From: Prolixibacteraceae bacterium
GTDB lineage: Bacteria; Bacteroidota; Bacteroidia; Bacteroidales; Prolixibacteraceae
NCBI GenBank assembly: GCA_009782655.1
Contig: WRIQ01000024.1
Span: forward strand, 1 to 10,474
Reading direction: 5' to 3'
Length of the DNA stretch: 10,474 bases
Positions 1-6,412 of the stretch are shown piece by piece. The position numbers and the translations under genes are program-made. Position 1 is the first letter of the stretch. Each line of letters opens with the position of its first letter. Below the pieces are notes generated by a model. It saw only the letters and a list, made by a program, of their open reading frames with translations, was not told the origin of the DNA and did no database searches.

Positions 1-358
1 TCATTCGTTGCTCCAACTCTGCTGCGGCAGGCGACGTGTCCCATACCATACACTGTGCTCCTATAGCCGCCGTAACCATCTCGCCCAAAAGCGATTCGCA
101 CGAACTGTTTGCGGGAAAGTAGGCATGAAACGAGGGATGCTGCCAATGGGTAATGCCGGGCATAATAACCGAATCCAAATCTTTCAAGATGTTTTCAACA
201 TCTTCCCCCTTTTGGGGTGCTTCTTTATGGATTTTATTATAAATATCACGTGGTTTTGCCTGCGATTTTACGGGCAGTTCCCGCAACCGTTCAAAATAAT
301 TGTCGATCCAATCAAGTATCTTGCCGGCTTCTTCTTTGAAATTTTCGCGTTGTATCAT
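1..358 (-). CDS. Group II PLP-dependent decarboxylase (aromatic-L-amino-acid / tyrosine decarboxylase-like), N-terminal part, runs off left edge
   Basis: Reading the minus strand from an ATG at 358-356 gives 119 codons with no stop before the window ends. The protein begins MIQRENFKEEAGKILDWIDN and continues with VIMPGITHWQHPSFHAYFPA (about residues 65-84), then SLLGEMVTAAIGAQCMVWDT and SPAAAELEQRM. This follows the N-terminal region of the DOPA/tyrosine/tryptophan decarboxylase family (PF00282), where the 'PGVTHWxxPxFxAYFP' block shapes the active site and dimer swap. Family members are about 470-500 residues, so roughly a quarter is present. The PLP lysine and substrate-selecting residues lie outside the window. 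Such enzymes decarboxylate aromatic amino acids, releasing CO2 and an arylalkylamine, in the cytoplasm. An in-frame TAA a short way upstream of the ATG limits the start. It is divergent from trmB. The family is secure; the substrate is not determined. Confidence 0.88.
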   Translation of the reverse strand, partial: MIQRENFKEEAGKILDWIDNYFERLRELPVKSQAKPRDIYNKIHKEAPQKGEDVENILKDLDSVIMPGITHWQHPSFHAYFPANSSCESLLGEMVTAAIGAQCMVWDTSPAAAELEQRM

Positions 359-478
359 AACCTTATGGGCGCTTCTACATTTGACATCTTTATTTCCTTA
401 TTTGATTTTGCAAAAAGCCGAAGTGCGTTAAATCTCTTTGAAAAATCACTTCAAAGGAATACATTATTTATGAATAAA

Positions 479-486
479 TATATTTG
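479..486 (+). promoter_or_regulatory. Possible Bacteroidota -7 promoter core
   Basis: TATATTTG matches the Bacteroidota sigma-ABfr -7 consensus TAnnTTTG. No TTTG-like -33 box is found 19-21 bases upstream. If used, it would give a leader of about 320 bases before trmB, which is long. In DNA this AT-rich, chance matches are expected. Confidence 0.3.
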
Positions 487-632
487 CGCAAGAAATATGA
501 TAATATATTTACCTAAACCAAGATAACGAAGTATCAATTCTTATACAATAAAAAAATATTAGTTATTCAACTTTTTTGCTTATGATTGCGCCGGTTTCCA
601 TTTTACCCATCACTAAAATTGCATTTTTAACA

Positions 633-646
633 TTTTGCCGGCAAAA
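633..646. repeat. Perfect 14-bp palindrome TTTTGCCGGCAAAA
   Basis: TTTTGCC is followed directly by its reverse complement GGCAAAA with no loop. A loopless perfect palindrome fits a dimeric protein-binding site better than a terminator. It lies about 165 bases upstream of trmB and 275 bases upstream of the decarboxylase start, so it could serve either. The role is inferred only. Confidence 0.4.
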
Positions 647-690
647 GATTCAGGGTTTACCCGCAAATGTTGTTGCGATGGCTGTGTGTC

Positions 691-727
691 CATTTTTTCA
701 TTTTTTGCCATTTGCATTTTTTGCCAT
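691..727 (+). repeat. Short direct repeat CATTTTTTGCCAT, two copies and a partial third
   Basis: CATTTTTTGCCAT occurs at 699-711 and again exactly at 715-727 (period 16). A truncated copy, CATTTTTTCAT, sits at 691-701. This may be slippage-generated low-complexity DNA or spaced binding sites. It ends about 85 bases before the trmB start. Confidence 0.5.
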
Positions 728-811
728 AACTTGCCGCGGTTTTTCGGTAGAAGAGGCAAAATTCCGTTCAGCCGGATATTTTAAACAATTCTTAAGTAAG
801 TTTCAGAGAAA

Positions 812-1564
812 GTGGGGAAAAATAAGTTGACAAAATTTGCGGAAATGGCCGGTTTCGAAAATGTGATACAGCCGCCGCACGAAATACATAACAACAAAGC
901 GCATCCGCTGAAAGGTAAATGGAACGAAACACTGTTCGGCAATAACCGACCAATAGTGTTGGAACTGGGTTGCGGAAAAGGCGAATATACAGTGGCTTTA
1001 GCCGAAAAGTCTTCGGAAAAAAACCACATTGGAATCGACATCAAAGGCGCCAGAATATTCACCGGCGCGAAATATGCGCTCCGCAATAATATCAAAAATG
1101 CAGTTTTTCTGCGCACACACATCGAGAATATTGACTGCTTTTTTGACGAAAATGAGGTTTCCGAAATTTGGGTCACATTTCCCGATCCGCAAATGAAAAA
1201 AGTGCGGAAACGGCTCACTTCATCGTGGTTTATGGAAAAATACAGCCGCCTGCTGAAGCCTGACGGAATCATTCATCTGAAAACTGATTCCGGATTTTTA
1301 TATGAATATACCTCCGAGTTGGTGAAAATAAATAACTTGGAAATAATTGCGAAAACCGAAGATTTGTACAATTCCGACCTGAGGAACGACATTTTGAATG
1401 TAAAAACTTTTTACGAAAAACAGTGGTCTGACAGGGGAATCGCTATTAAATACATTGCCTTTATTCTTTCGAAAAAGGGAAACTGGCTCGAACCGGAAGG
1501 AAAATTTGAAAAAGACGCATACCGGAGTTTCGGGCGGAGCGCTCGCGAATTACGCCATGAATGA
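812..1564 (+). CDS. trmB: tRNA (guanine-46-N7)-methyltransferase TrmB
   Basis: The enzyme transfers a methyl group from S-adenosylmethionine to N7 of G46 in the tRNA variable loop. The 250-residue protein has the Rossmann SAM-binding motif LELGCGKGEYT (residues 50-60), the acidic GIDIKGAR strand (74-81), the family signature VTFPDPQMKK (121-130) and HLKTDS (155-160). The GTG at 812 is chosen because it yields MGKNKLTKFAEMA, the conserved Bacteroidota TrmB N-terminus. The usual family core ends near IKYIAFIL (212-219). Here a basic tail of about 30 residues follows and overlaps the next gene by 8 bases. It is the first gene of a run with the alkyltransferase-like gene and mrp. Identity is very secure; the function of the tail is unknown. 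Confidence 0.96.
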   Translation: MGKNKLTKFAEMAGFENVIQPPHEIHNNKAHPLKGKWNETLFGNNRPIVLELGCGKGEYTVALAEKSSEKNHIGIDIKGARIFTGAKYALRNNIKNAVFLRTHIENIDCFFDENEVSEIWVTFPDPQMKKVRKRLTSSWFMEKYSRLLKPDGIIHLKTDSGFLYEYTSELVKINNLEIIAKTEDLYNSDLRNDILNVKTFYEKQWSDRGIAIKYIAFILSKKGNWLEPEGKFEKDAYRSFGRSARELRHE

Positions 1565-1898
1565 TTTTTATTCTAAAGTTTACGACGTGGTGAAGCTAAT
1601 CCCGGCGGGAAGGGTTACATCCTATGGCGCCATTGCCGCATATTTGGGCATCAAAAGTTCGGCACGCGCAGTGGGTTGGGCGATGAACGCCTCGCGCACC
1701 GCCGACGGATTTATTCCCGCGCACCGCGTTGTGAACCGCAACGGACTACTCACCGGAAAGCATTTTTTCGACTCGCCCACGGCCATGTGCGAACTGCTGG
1801 AAAACGAAGGAATAGCCGTGATTGACGATTGCATTGTTAACTTTGCCGAAGTTTTTTGGAATCCGGCCAAAGAGTTGGATTTATTCAATGATTTTTAA
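1557..1898 (+). CDS. Alkyltransferase-like protein (ATL; MGMT-family DNA-binding domain without catalytic cysteine)
   Basis: This 113-residue protein is the DNA-binding half of the O6-methylguanine-DNA methyltransferase fold. Visible family features are IPAGRVTSYGAIAAYLG (15-31), the arginine-finger region SARAVGWAMNA (35-45) and IPAHRVVNRNGLLTG (53-67). In true methyltransferases the motif is PCHR; here residue 55 is alanine, so it cannot accept an alkyl group. ATL proteins instead flip and bind O6-alkylguanine, and several recruit nucleotide excision repair. The ATG at 1557 overlaps the trmB stop (ATGAATGA), implying translational coupling. An upstream in-frame ATG at 1455 would add 34 residues that merely reread trmB in another frame and match nothing in the family. 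Fold is secure; the cellular role is inferred from studied ATLs. Confidence 0.92.
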   Translation: MNDFYSKVYDVVKLIPAGRVTSYGAIAAYLGIKSSARAVGWAMNASRTADGFIPAHRVVNRNGLLTGKHFFDSPTAMCELLENEGIAVIDDCIVNFAEVFWNPAKELDLFNDF

Positions 1899-1909
1899 AA
1901 CAGCTATAT

Positions 1910-3019
1910 ATGAATGATGACAGTAAAAGAATAATACTCCCGCAAACCGTAACGCAAATTTTGCACAACGTGATTTATCCCGGAAGCGATGAAAATATCG
2001 TAGCGATGGAAATGGTGCAGGAAATCCGTATTGCCGGACAAACCGTCAATTTTTCGCTGGTATTTCAGCGTTCCGATGATCCGGATATCGAAGCCGTGGT
2101 GCAAGCCGGCGAAAAAGCACTGAAAGAAGCTTTGGGCGCCAACATCGAAGTGAACATCGCCGCGAAATTTCTCCATAATATGCAACGCCCGGTGTTGCCC
2201 GGTGTTAAAAATATTATTGCCGTGGCGTCGGGAAAAGGAGGCGTTGGCAAATCGACGGTGGCCGTTAACCTTGCCGTGGCGTTGGCGCAAACAGGCGCAA
2301 AAGTGGGATTGATCGACGCCGATATTTTCGGGCCTTCCATTCCCAAAATGTTTGCCGCCGAAAATGCCCATCCGATTGCCGAATATGTCGATGGCCGCGA
2401 ACTGATTGCGCCCGTCGAAAAATATGGCGTGACGTTTCTCTCCATCGGCTTTTTCGTCGATCCGTCCAACGCCCTGATCTGGCGCGGCCCGATGGCCTCC
2501 AATGCACTGAAACAATTGATTACGGACGGATATTGGGGAAAACTCGATTATCTCATTGTCGATTTGCCGCCGGGAACTTCCGATATACATCTTACACTGG
2601 TGCAAACCGTTCCGGTTACCGGCGCCATCATGGTGACAACCCCACAGGATGTGGCCATTGCCGATGTGGTGAAAGGAATCAGCATGTTTATGAGCAAATC
2701 GGTGGATGTTCCGATTTTGGGAATCGTCGAAAATATGGCGTGGTTTACGCCCGCCGAGTTGCCCGAAAACCGCTACTACATTTTCGGGAAAGAGGGCGGG
2801 AAAAAGCTTGCCGACAGCCTCGGCCTTGAGCTTCTCGGGCAAATCCCCATTGTGCAAAGCATCAGCGAAAGCGGCGACTCCGGAAAACCTGTAGCCCTGA
2901 ACCGCGATTCCATAATCGGACAAGCTTTTGCCCAATTAGCTAATCGCATCATTGAGCAGGTGGAACTGCGAAATACGCTCCAAACGCCGACACGAAAAGT
3001 GAAAACTACAAAGAAATGA
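1910..3019 (+). CDS. mrp: Mrp/ApbC/Nbp35-family P-loop ATPase, iron-sulfur carrier type
   Basis: This 369-residue protein has an N-terminal MIP18/DUF59-like domain (about 7-85) and a MinD/Mrp-type deviant Walker ATPase domain: ASGKGGVGKSTVAVNLA (106-122), LIDADIFGPS (134-143), WRGPMASNAL (191-200) and IVDLPPGTSD (216-225). Family members (E. coli Mrp, Salmonella ApbC, Nbp35) bind ATP and carry a [4Fe-4S] cluster for transfer to apoproteins, held by a C-terminal CxxC at a dimer interface. Here that segment reads VENMAWFTPAELPENRYY (273-290), without CxxC, and I find no cysteine anywhere in the protein. The cysteine-poor form fits what I recall of Bacteroidota Mrp proteins. It starts 11 bases after the ATL gene, so the two are very likely co-transcribed. 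Family assignment is secure; a classical cluster-carrier role is doubtful. Confidence 0.93.
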   Translation: MNDDSKRIILPQTVTQILHNVIYPGSDENIVAMEMVQEIRIAGQTVNFSLVFQRSDDPDIEAVVQAGEKALKEALGANIEVNIAAKFLHNMQRPVLPGVKNIIAVASGKGGVGKSTVAVNLAVALAQTGAKVGLIDADIFGPSIPKMFAAENAHPIAEYVDGRELIAPVEKYGVTFLSIGFFVDPSNALIWRGPMASNALKQLITDGYWGKLDYLIVDLPPGTSDIHLTLVQTVPVTGAIMVTTPQDVAIADVVKGISMFMSKSVDVPILGIVENMAWFTPAELPENRYYIFGKEGGKKLADSLGLELLGQIPIVQSISESGDSGKPVALNRDSIIGQAFAQLANRIIEQVELRNTLQTPTRKVKTTKK

Positions 3020-3130
3020 CGTTGGGAAGTTAGGAAAAATATAGAAAAGTGTAGGGTTACATTCATTAGTTGAATCCGCCAATCCTCAAATTTCTTTCGA
3101 TATACATAATAACACGTTCAACAAGATTTG

Positions 3131-3138
3131 TATCTTTG
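3131..3138 (+). promoter_or_regulatory. Bacteroidota -7 promoter core before dxs
   Basis: TATCTTTG followed by CA is a perfect TAnnTTTG match. It lies 19 bases before the dxs ATG at 3158, so transcription would start near 3144-3146 with a very short leader. No good TTTG -33 box is seen at the usual distance. It marks dxs as a unit separate from mrp and argues against a TTG start at 3128. Confidence 0.6.
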
Positions 3139-3157
3139 CACACCCAAATTTTACTCA

Positions 3158-5059
3158 ATGAAGGAAGTCGTGGAACATTTGTTGGATAAGGTAAAAACGC
3201 CGGAAGATTTAAAAAAACTTACTCCAAAAGATTTACCGAAAGTTTGCACCGAGTTGCGCGAATTTATTATTGATTCGGTAAGCAATAATCCCGGACACTT
3301 TGGCGCCAGTCTGGGCGTGGTCGAATTGACCGTCGCGCTGCACTATGTGTTTGATACGCCGCACGATCAGATTATCTGGGACGTGGGGCATCAGGCTTAC
3401 GGGCATAAAATTTTGACAGGCCGCCGCGATGTCTTCGATACCAATCGCAAACAGGGAGGAATCAGCGGATTTCCGAAGCGCGAAGAGAGCGAGCACGACG
3501 CTTTTGGTACCGGCCATTCGTCCACTTCAATCTCGGCTGCGCTGGGAATGGCCGTGGCGTCGAAAATAAAATGTGAAAACCGGAATATTGTAGCCGTAAT
3601 CGGCGACGGCGCCATGACCGGTGGAATGGCCTTTGAAGGCCTCAACAATGCAGGTTTCCTCAAATCCGATATCCTGGTCATCCTCAACGACAACAACATG
3701 GCCATTGACCCCAGCGTGGGAAGTTTCAGCCAGTCGCTGTTGAACCTTCGCAAGTCGAACACCTACAACAAAATGAAAGACGATATTTGGGTAGGCTTGG
3801 GAAAACTCAAAGGCGTTGGCATAATGGCAAAGCGCTTTGTCCAAAAAACCGAAAGCGCCATAAAATCAGCGTTGCTTCAGGAGAGCAACCTCTTCGAAGC
3901 ATTTAACTTCCGGTATTTCGGGCCGGTTTACGGACACGATGTCGTTTATCTTGCCAAAGTTTTGTCCGACCTGAAAAAAATAAAAGGTCCTAAATTTCTG
4001 CATGTCGTAACCCAGAAAGGAAAGGGATTTCCTGAGGCAGAGCGCCATCAAACAATCTTTCACGCGCCCGGAAAGTTCGATAAAGAAACCGGAGAATTGG
4101 TATCCAATGGCGATGATTCGCTGAAGCCTCCCCGTTTTCAGGATGTTTTCGGTAAAACCATTGTGGAGTTGGCGGAGAAAAATCCGAAAATCGTGGGGAT
4201 AACACCTGCCATGCCCACCGGCTGCTCGCTGAATATTATGATGGAAAAAATGCCCGAACGCGCTTTCGATGTGGGCATCGCCGAGCAACATGCCGTGACC
4301 TTTTCGGCAGGATTGGCAGCGCAGGGATTGACGCCTTTCTGCAATATTTACTCCACATTCCTGCAACGTGCATACGACCAGATAATACACGATGTGGCGC
4401 TTCAAAACCTGAATGTGGTTTTTTGTATCGACCGCGGCGGCTTGGTCGGCGAAGACGGCCCCACGCATCAGGGCGTTTTCGACTTGGCATACATGCGGAA
4501 TATTCCCAACATGACCGTTGCCGCACCCATGGACGAAATAGAACTGCGCAACATGATGTATACCGCCCAACTCGACAATATGGGGCCTTTCTCCATACGC
4601 TATCCGCGTGGGCGCGGTGTCCATACCGACTGGCACAAACCTTTCGAAAAAATAGAAACAGGACATGGGCGCACACTGACCGAAGGCGAAGAATTTGCAA
4701 TCTTGAGCATCGGGAAGCCCGGCGTTTTTGTTATGCAGGCCATCGAAAAACTGACTTCACAGAGAATAAATCCCGCCCATTACGATATGCGTTTTATCCG
4801 CCCCCTCGACGAGGATTTGTTGCATAGGATTTTTAGCAAATTCAAGAAAATCATCACCGTTGAAGACGGCGTCGTGAAAGGAGGATTCGGAAGCGCTGTG
4901 AGCGAATTCATGGTTGAAAATCAATACAAAGCAAAAATAAAAATATTGGGAGTCCCCGATAAATTCATAGAACAGGGAGAACCCGAACAACTCTATAAAC
5001 AATGCGGATTTGACGCCGACGGAATTTTTTTGGCGGTTTTGCAATTTATGAATAATTAA
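3158..5059 (+). CDS. dxs: 1-deoxy-D-xylulose-5-phosphate synthase (DXS)
   Basis: DXS condenses pyruvate with glyceraldehyde-3-phosphate, using thiamine diphosphate and Mg2+, releasing CO2 and giving DXP for the MEP isoprenoid pathway and for thiamine and pyridoxal synthesis. The 633-residue length is normal. Motifs: HFGASLGVVELTVALH (47-62), DVGHQAYGHKILTGR (75-89), the ThDP/Mg motif GDGAMTGG (149-156) with NDNNMAI (177-183), AMPTGCSL (351-358), the pyrimidine-domain catalytic glutamate in DVGIAEQHAV (371-380) and DRGGLVGEDGPTHQG (425-439). The C-terminal transketolase domain follows from about 505. The ATG at 3158 is chosen because the longer TTG start at 3128 overlaps the promoter core and would precede the expected transcription start. 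The kinase gene follows after 47 bases with no terminator visible. Confidence 0.97.
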   Translation: MKEVVEHLLDKVKTPEDLKKLTPKDLPKVCTELREFIIDSVSNNPGHFGASLGVVELTVALHYVFDTPHDQIIWDVGHQAYGHKILTGRRDVFDTNRKQGGISGFPKREESEHDAFGTGHSSTSISAALGMAVASKIKCENRNIVAVIGDGAMTGGMAFEGLNNAGFLKSDILVILNDNNMAIDPSVGSFSQSLLNLRKSNTYNKMKDDIWVGLGKLKGVGIMAKRFVQKTESAIKSALLQESNLFEAFNFRYFGPVYGHDVVYLAKVLSDLKKIKGPKFLHVVTQKGKGFPEAERHQTIFHAPGKFDKETGELVSNGDDSLKPPRFQDVFGKTIVELAEKNPKIVGITPAMPTGCSLNIMMEKMPERAFDVGIAEQHAVTFSAGLAAQGLTPFCNIYSTFLQRAYDQIIHDVALQNLNVVFCIDRGGLVGEDGPTHQGVFDLAYMRNIPNMTVAAPMDEIELRNMMYTAQLDNMGPFSIRYPRGRGVHTDWHKPFEKIETGHGRTLTEGEEFAILSIGKPGVFVMQAIEKLTSQRINPAHYDMRFIRPLDEDLLHRIFSKFKKIITVEDGVVKGGFGSAVSEFMVENQYKAKIKILGVPDKFIEQGEPEQLYKQCGFDADGIFLAVLQFMNN

Positions 5060-5091
5060 TCCTTAATTTTCACGTTATCAACAGTTATCTG

Positions 5092-5103
5092 TAAAAATTT
5101 TTA
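5092..5103. repeat. 12-bp AT palindrome just before the kinase start
   Basis: TAAAAATTTTTA is a perfect palindrome ending 3 bases before the TTG start at 5107. It lacks GC for a stable hairpin, so it is not a terminator. It may simply keep the translation start unstructured, or be a chance AT motif. Confidence 0.3.
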
Positions 5104-5106
5104 GAA

Positions 5107-6339
5107 TTGGATATCTACGTAAAAAAGCGGCGATGGAAAATGTTGCTCCTGCTCGCGGCAATAATCATAGGCGTAGCTTCGTTGACCTACACCAACTGGC
5201 TGACGGAAAAACTCTCGGAGGAGGAAATGAAAAGTATATTGCTGTGGGGCGAAGCTACCGGGCGTCTGGGACGCAGCGATGTCTCTTTCGACGTTGATTT
5301 GTCGCTCATTCGGAATATTCTGGAAAACAACAGTACAATTCCCATCATTCTGGTGGACGACGAGGGAGAAATTCTGATTTACAGGAATATACGTCAATGC
5401 AGGGAAACAGAATTAAGGGTGGACGACAAAGGAGAAATCCTGATCGATGCAAACATAAAATACAATCCCAACCGCAGAGAGCAGCAGCTCAACAAAGAAT
5501 TGAAACGCATGAAAGCGCGTCACACACCCATCGAAATAACCATTATCGACGACGAAAAACAATATTTATACTACCGCGAGTCGTACTTGTTGCGCAACCT
5601 GCGGGTTTTCCCTGTGTTACAACTATTGGTCATTTTCCTTTTCATAGGTGTTGCCTATCTGGCTTTCAGCGCGTCGCGCTCGGCAGAGCAAAATCAGGTA
5701 TGGGTGGGCATGTCGAAAGAAACCGCTCACCAGTTGGGAACGCCCATTTCGTCGCTGATGGCATGGATAGAACTGCTGAGGCTTCAAAATGCCAACGAAT
5801 CGATTCTCGACGAGTTCGAAAAAGATATTAAGCGCCTCGAAAAAATTACGGAACGCTTTTCAAAAATCGGTTCCATGCCGGAACTGTTGACGCAGAACCT
5901 GTTGACCGGCGTGCAGTCGAGTGTGGAATATTTACGCAAAAGATCTTCGGCAAAGGTAATTTACACCATTGTCGCCGATGAGAACGAAAGCTGGAATGTG
6001 CCTCTGAATGAAGCGCTTTTTTCGTGGGTTATCGAAAACTTGTGCAAAAATGCCATCGACGCCATGAACAGCGAAGGAGCCATTACACTTCAACTGAAAA
6101 AGAAAGACAAAGAAATAATTCTCGATGTCACCGACACCGGCAAAGGAATTCCCAAATCGCAGTTCAAAACTATTTTCAGCCCCGGTTTCTCGACTAAAAA
6201 AAGAGGCTGGGGGCTGGGATTGTCGCTGGCTAAGCGGATTGTGGAGAATTATCATGGCGGAAAAATATTCATCAAAAATTCGGAAATCAAAAAAGGGACT
6301 ACTTTCAGGATAATATTACCTAAAAGTCACATAGCGTGA
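5107..6339 (+). CDS. Membrane sensor histidine kinase (orphan)
   Basis: This 410-residue two-pass inner-membrane kinase has TM1 at about 12-29, an extracytoplasmic sensor of about 135 residues, TM2 at about 167-187, a dimerization/phosphoacceptor segment SKETAHQLGTPISSL (203-217) with predicted phospho-His208, then a HATPase_c domain: N box NLCKNAIDAM (311-320), G1 DTGKGIP (343-349), F region IFSPGFSTKK (356-365) and G2 GWGLGLSLAKRI (367-378). It lacks HAMP and PAS domains. The residue after the phospho-His is Gln rather than the usual Glu/Asp. The sensor carries a 22-residue-period duplication of VDDxGEILI (83-91 and 105-113). The TTG at 5107 is chosen because it gives a basic N-terminus (MDIYVKKRRWK) before TM1; ATG 5140 would start inside the helix. 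No response regulator adjoins, so partner and signal are unknown. It probably reads through from dxs. Confidence 0.9.
   Translation: MDIYVKKRRWKMLLLLAAIIIGVASLTYTNWLTEKLSEEEMKSILLWGEATGRLGRSDVSFDVDLSLIRNILENNSTIPIILVDDEGEILIYRNIRQCRETELRVDDKGEILIDANIKYNPNRREQQLNKELKRMKARHTPIEITIIDDEKQYLYYRESYLLRNLRVFPVLQLLVIFLFIGVAYLAFSASRSAEQNQVWVGMSKETAHQLGTPISSLMAWIELLRLQNANESILDEFEKDIKRLEKITERFSKIGSMPELLTQNLLTGVQSSVEYLRKRSSAKVIYTIVADENESWNVPLNEALFSWVIENLCKNAIDAMNSEGAITLQLKKKDKEIILDVTDTGKGIPKSQFKTIFSPGFSTKKRGWGLGLSLAKRIVENYHGGKIFIKNSEIKKGTTFRIILPKSHIA
5353..5445 (+). repeat. In-frame short tandem duplication within the kinase sensor domain
   Basis: The 27 bases at 5353-5379 (VDDEGEILI) recur at 5419-5445 (VDDKGEILI) with a 66-base period and 23 of 27 bases identical by eye. 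The intervening segments (residues 92-104 and 114-126) are not obviously alike, so only the strand-turn-strand core is repeated. Confidence 0.7.
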
Positions 6340-6365
6340 TATATCTCCATTATTTTCGAAAAATG

Positions 6366-6397
6366 TTTCGCCAGTAAGAGAAAAAATAATAATTTTG
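6366..6397 (+). promoter_or_regulatory. Bacteroidota promoter for yceD-rpmF
   Basis: TAATTTTG at 6390-6397 matches TAnnTTTG, and TTTC at 6366-6369 sits 20 bases upstream as a one-mismatch TTTG -33 box. The expected transcription start is near 6404, downstream of the TTG at 6395 that would open the longest frame. A TTTTCGAAAA palindrome (6353-6362) lies just upstream of the -33 box. Confidence 0.55.
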
Positions 6398-6412
6398 CAG
6401 CGCTTTTTTAAC

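Larger units (their letters stand above)
359..811. other. 453-base AT-rich divergent gap, no convincing gene
   Basis: This gap lies between the decarboxylase (minus) and trmB (plus). It is AT-rich with long T runs. Inside it I see one TAnnTTTG promoter core (479-486), a 14-bp perfect palindrome (633-646), a short direct repeat (699-727) and a possible 34-residue minus-strand ORF (613-717). A plus-strand open frame at 576-830 reads as Phe/Cys-rich low-complexity sequence produced by T runs and overlaps the trmB start, so I do not call it a gene. No tRNA, terminator with T tail or mobile-element end is visible. Confidence 0.6.

Noticed and set aside
8..526. Plus-strand open frame of 172 codons
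   Set aside because: It is the antisense shadow of the PLP decarboxylase, whose minus-strand translation matches a known family block by block; the plus reading looks like nothing known.
576..830. Plus-strand open frame of 84 codons before trmB
   Set aside because: Phe/Cys/Ala-rich translation arises from T runs, it overlaps the trmB start, and shows no domain or family feature.
1455..1556. 34-codon N-terminal extension of the alkyltransferase-like gene
   Set aside because: It rereads the trmB tail in another frame and does not resemble any ATL N-terminus, whereas ATG 1557 gives the normal length.
1904..2935. Long minus-strand open frame opposite mrp
   Set aside because: His/Gly/Arg-rich composition typical of an antisense frame; it covers a gene with intact P-loop motifs.
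3866..4666. 266-codon minus-strand open frame opposite dxs
   Set aside because: Antisense shadow of the conserved DXS domains, with no recognisable family.
5075..5083. TTATCAACA, one mismatch from a DnaA box
   Set aside because: A single near-match in AT-rich DNA with no cluster, no AT-rich unwinding array and no dnaA/dnaN neighbourhood, so not an origin.
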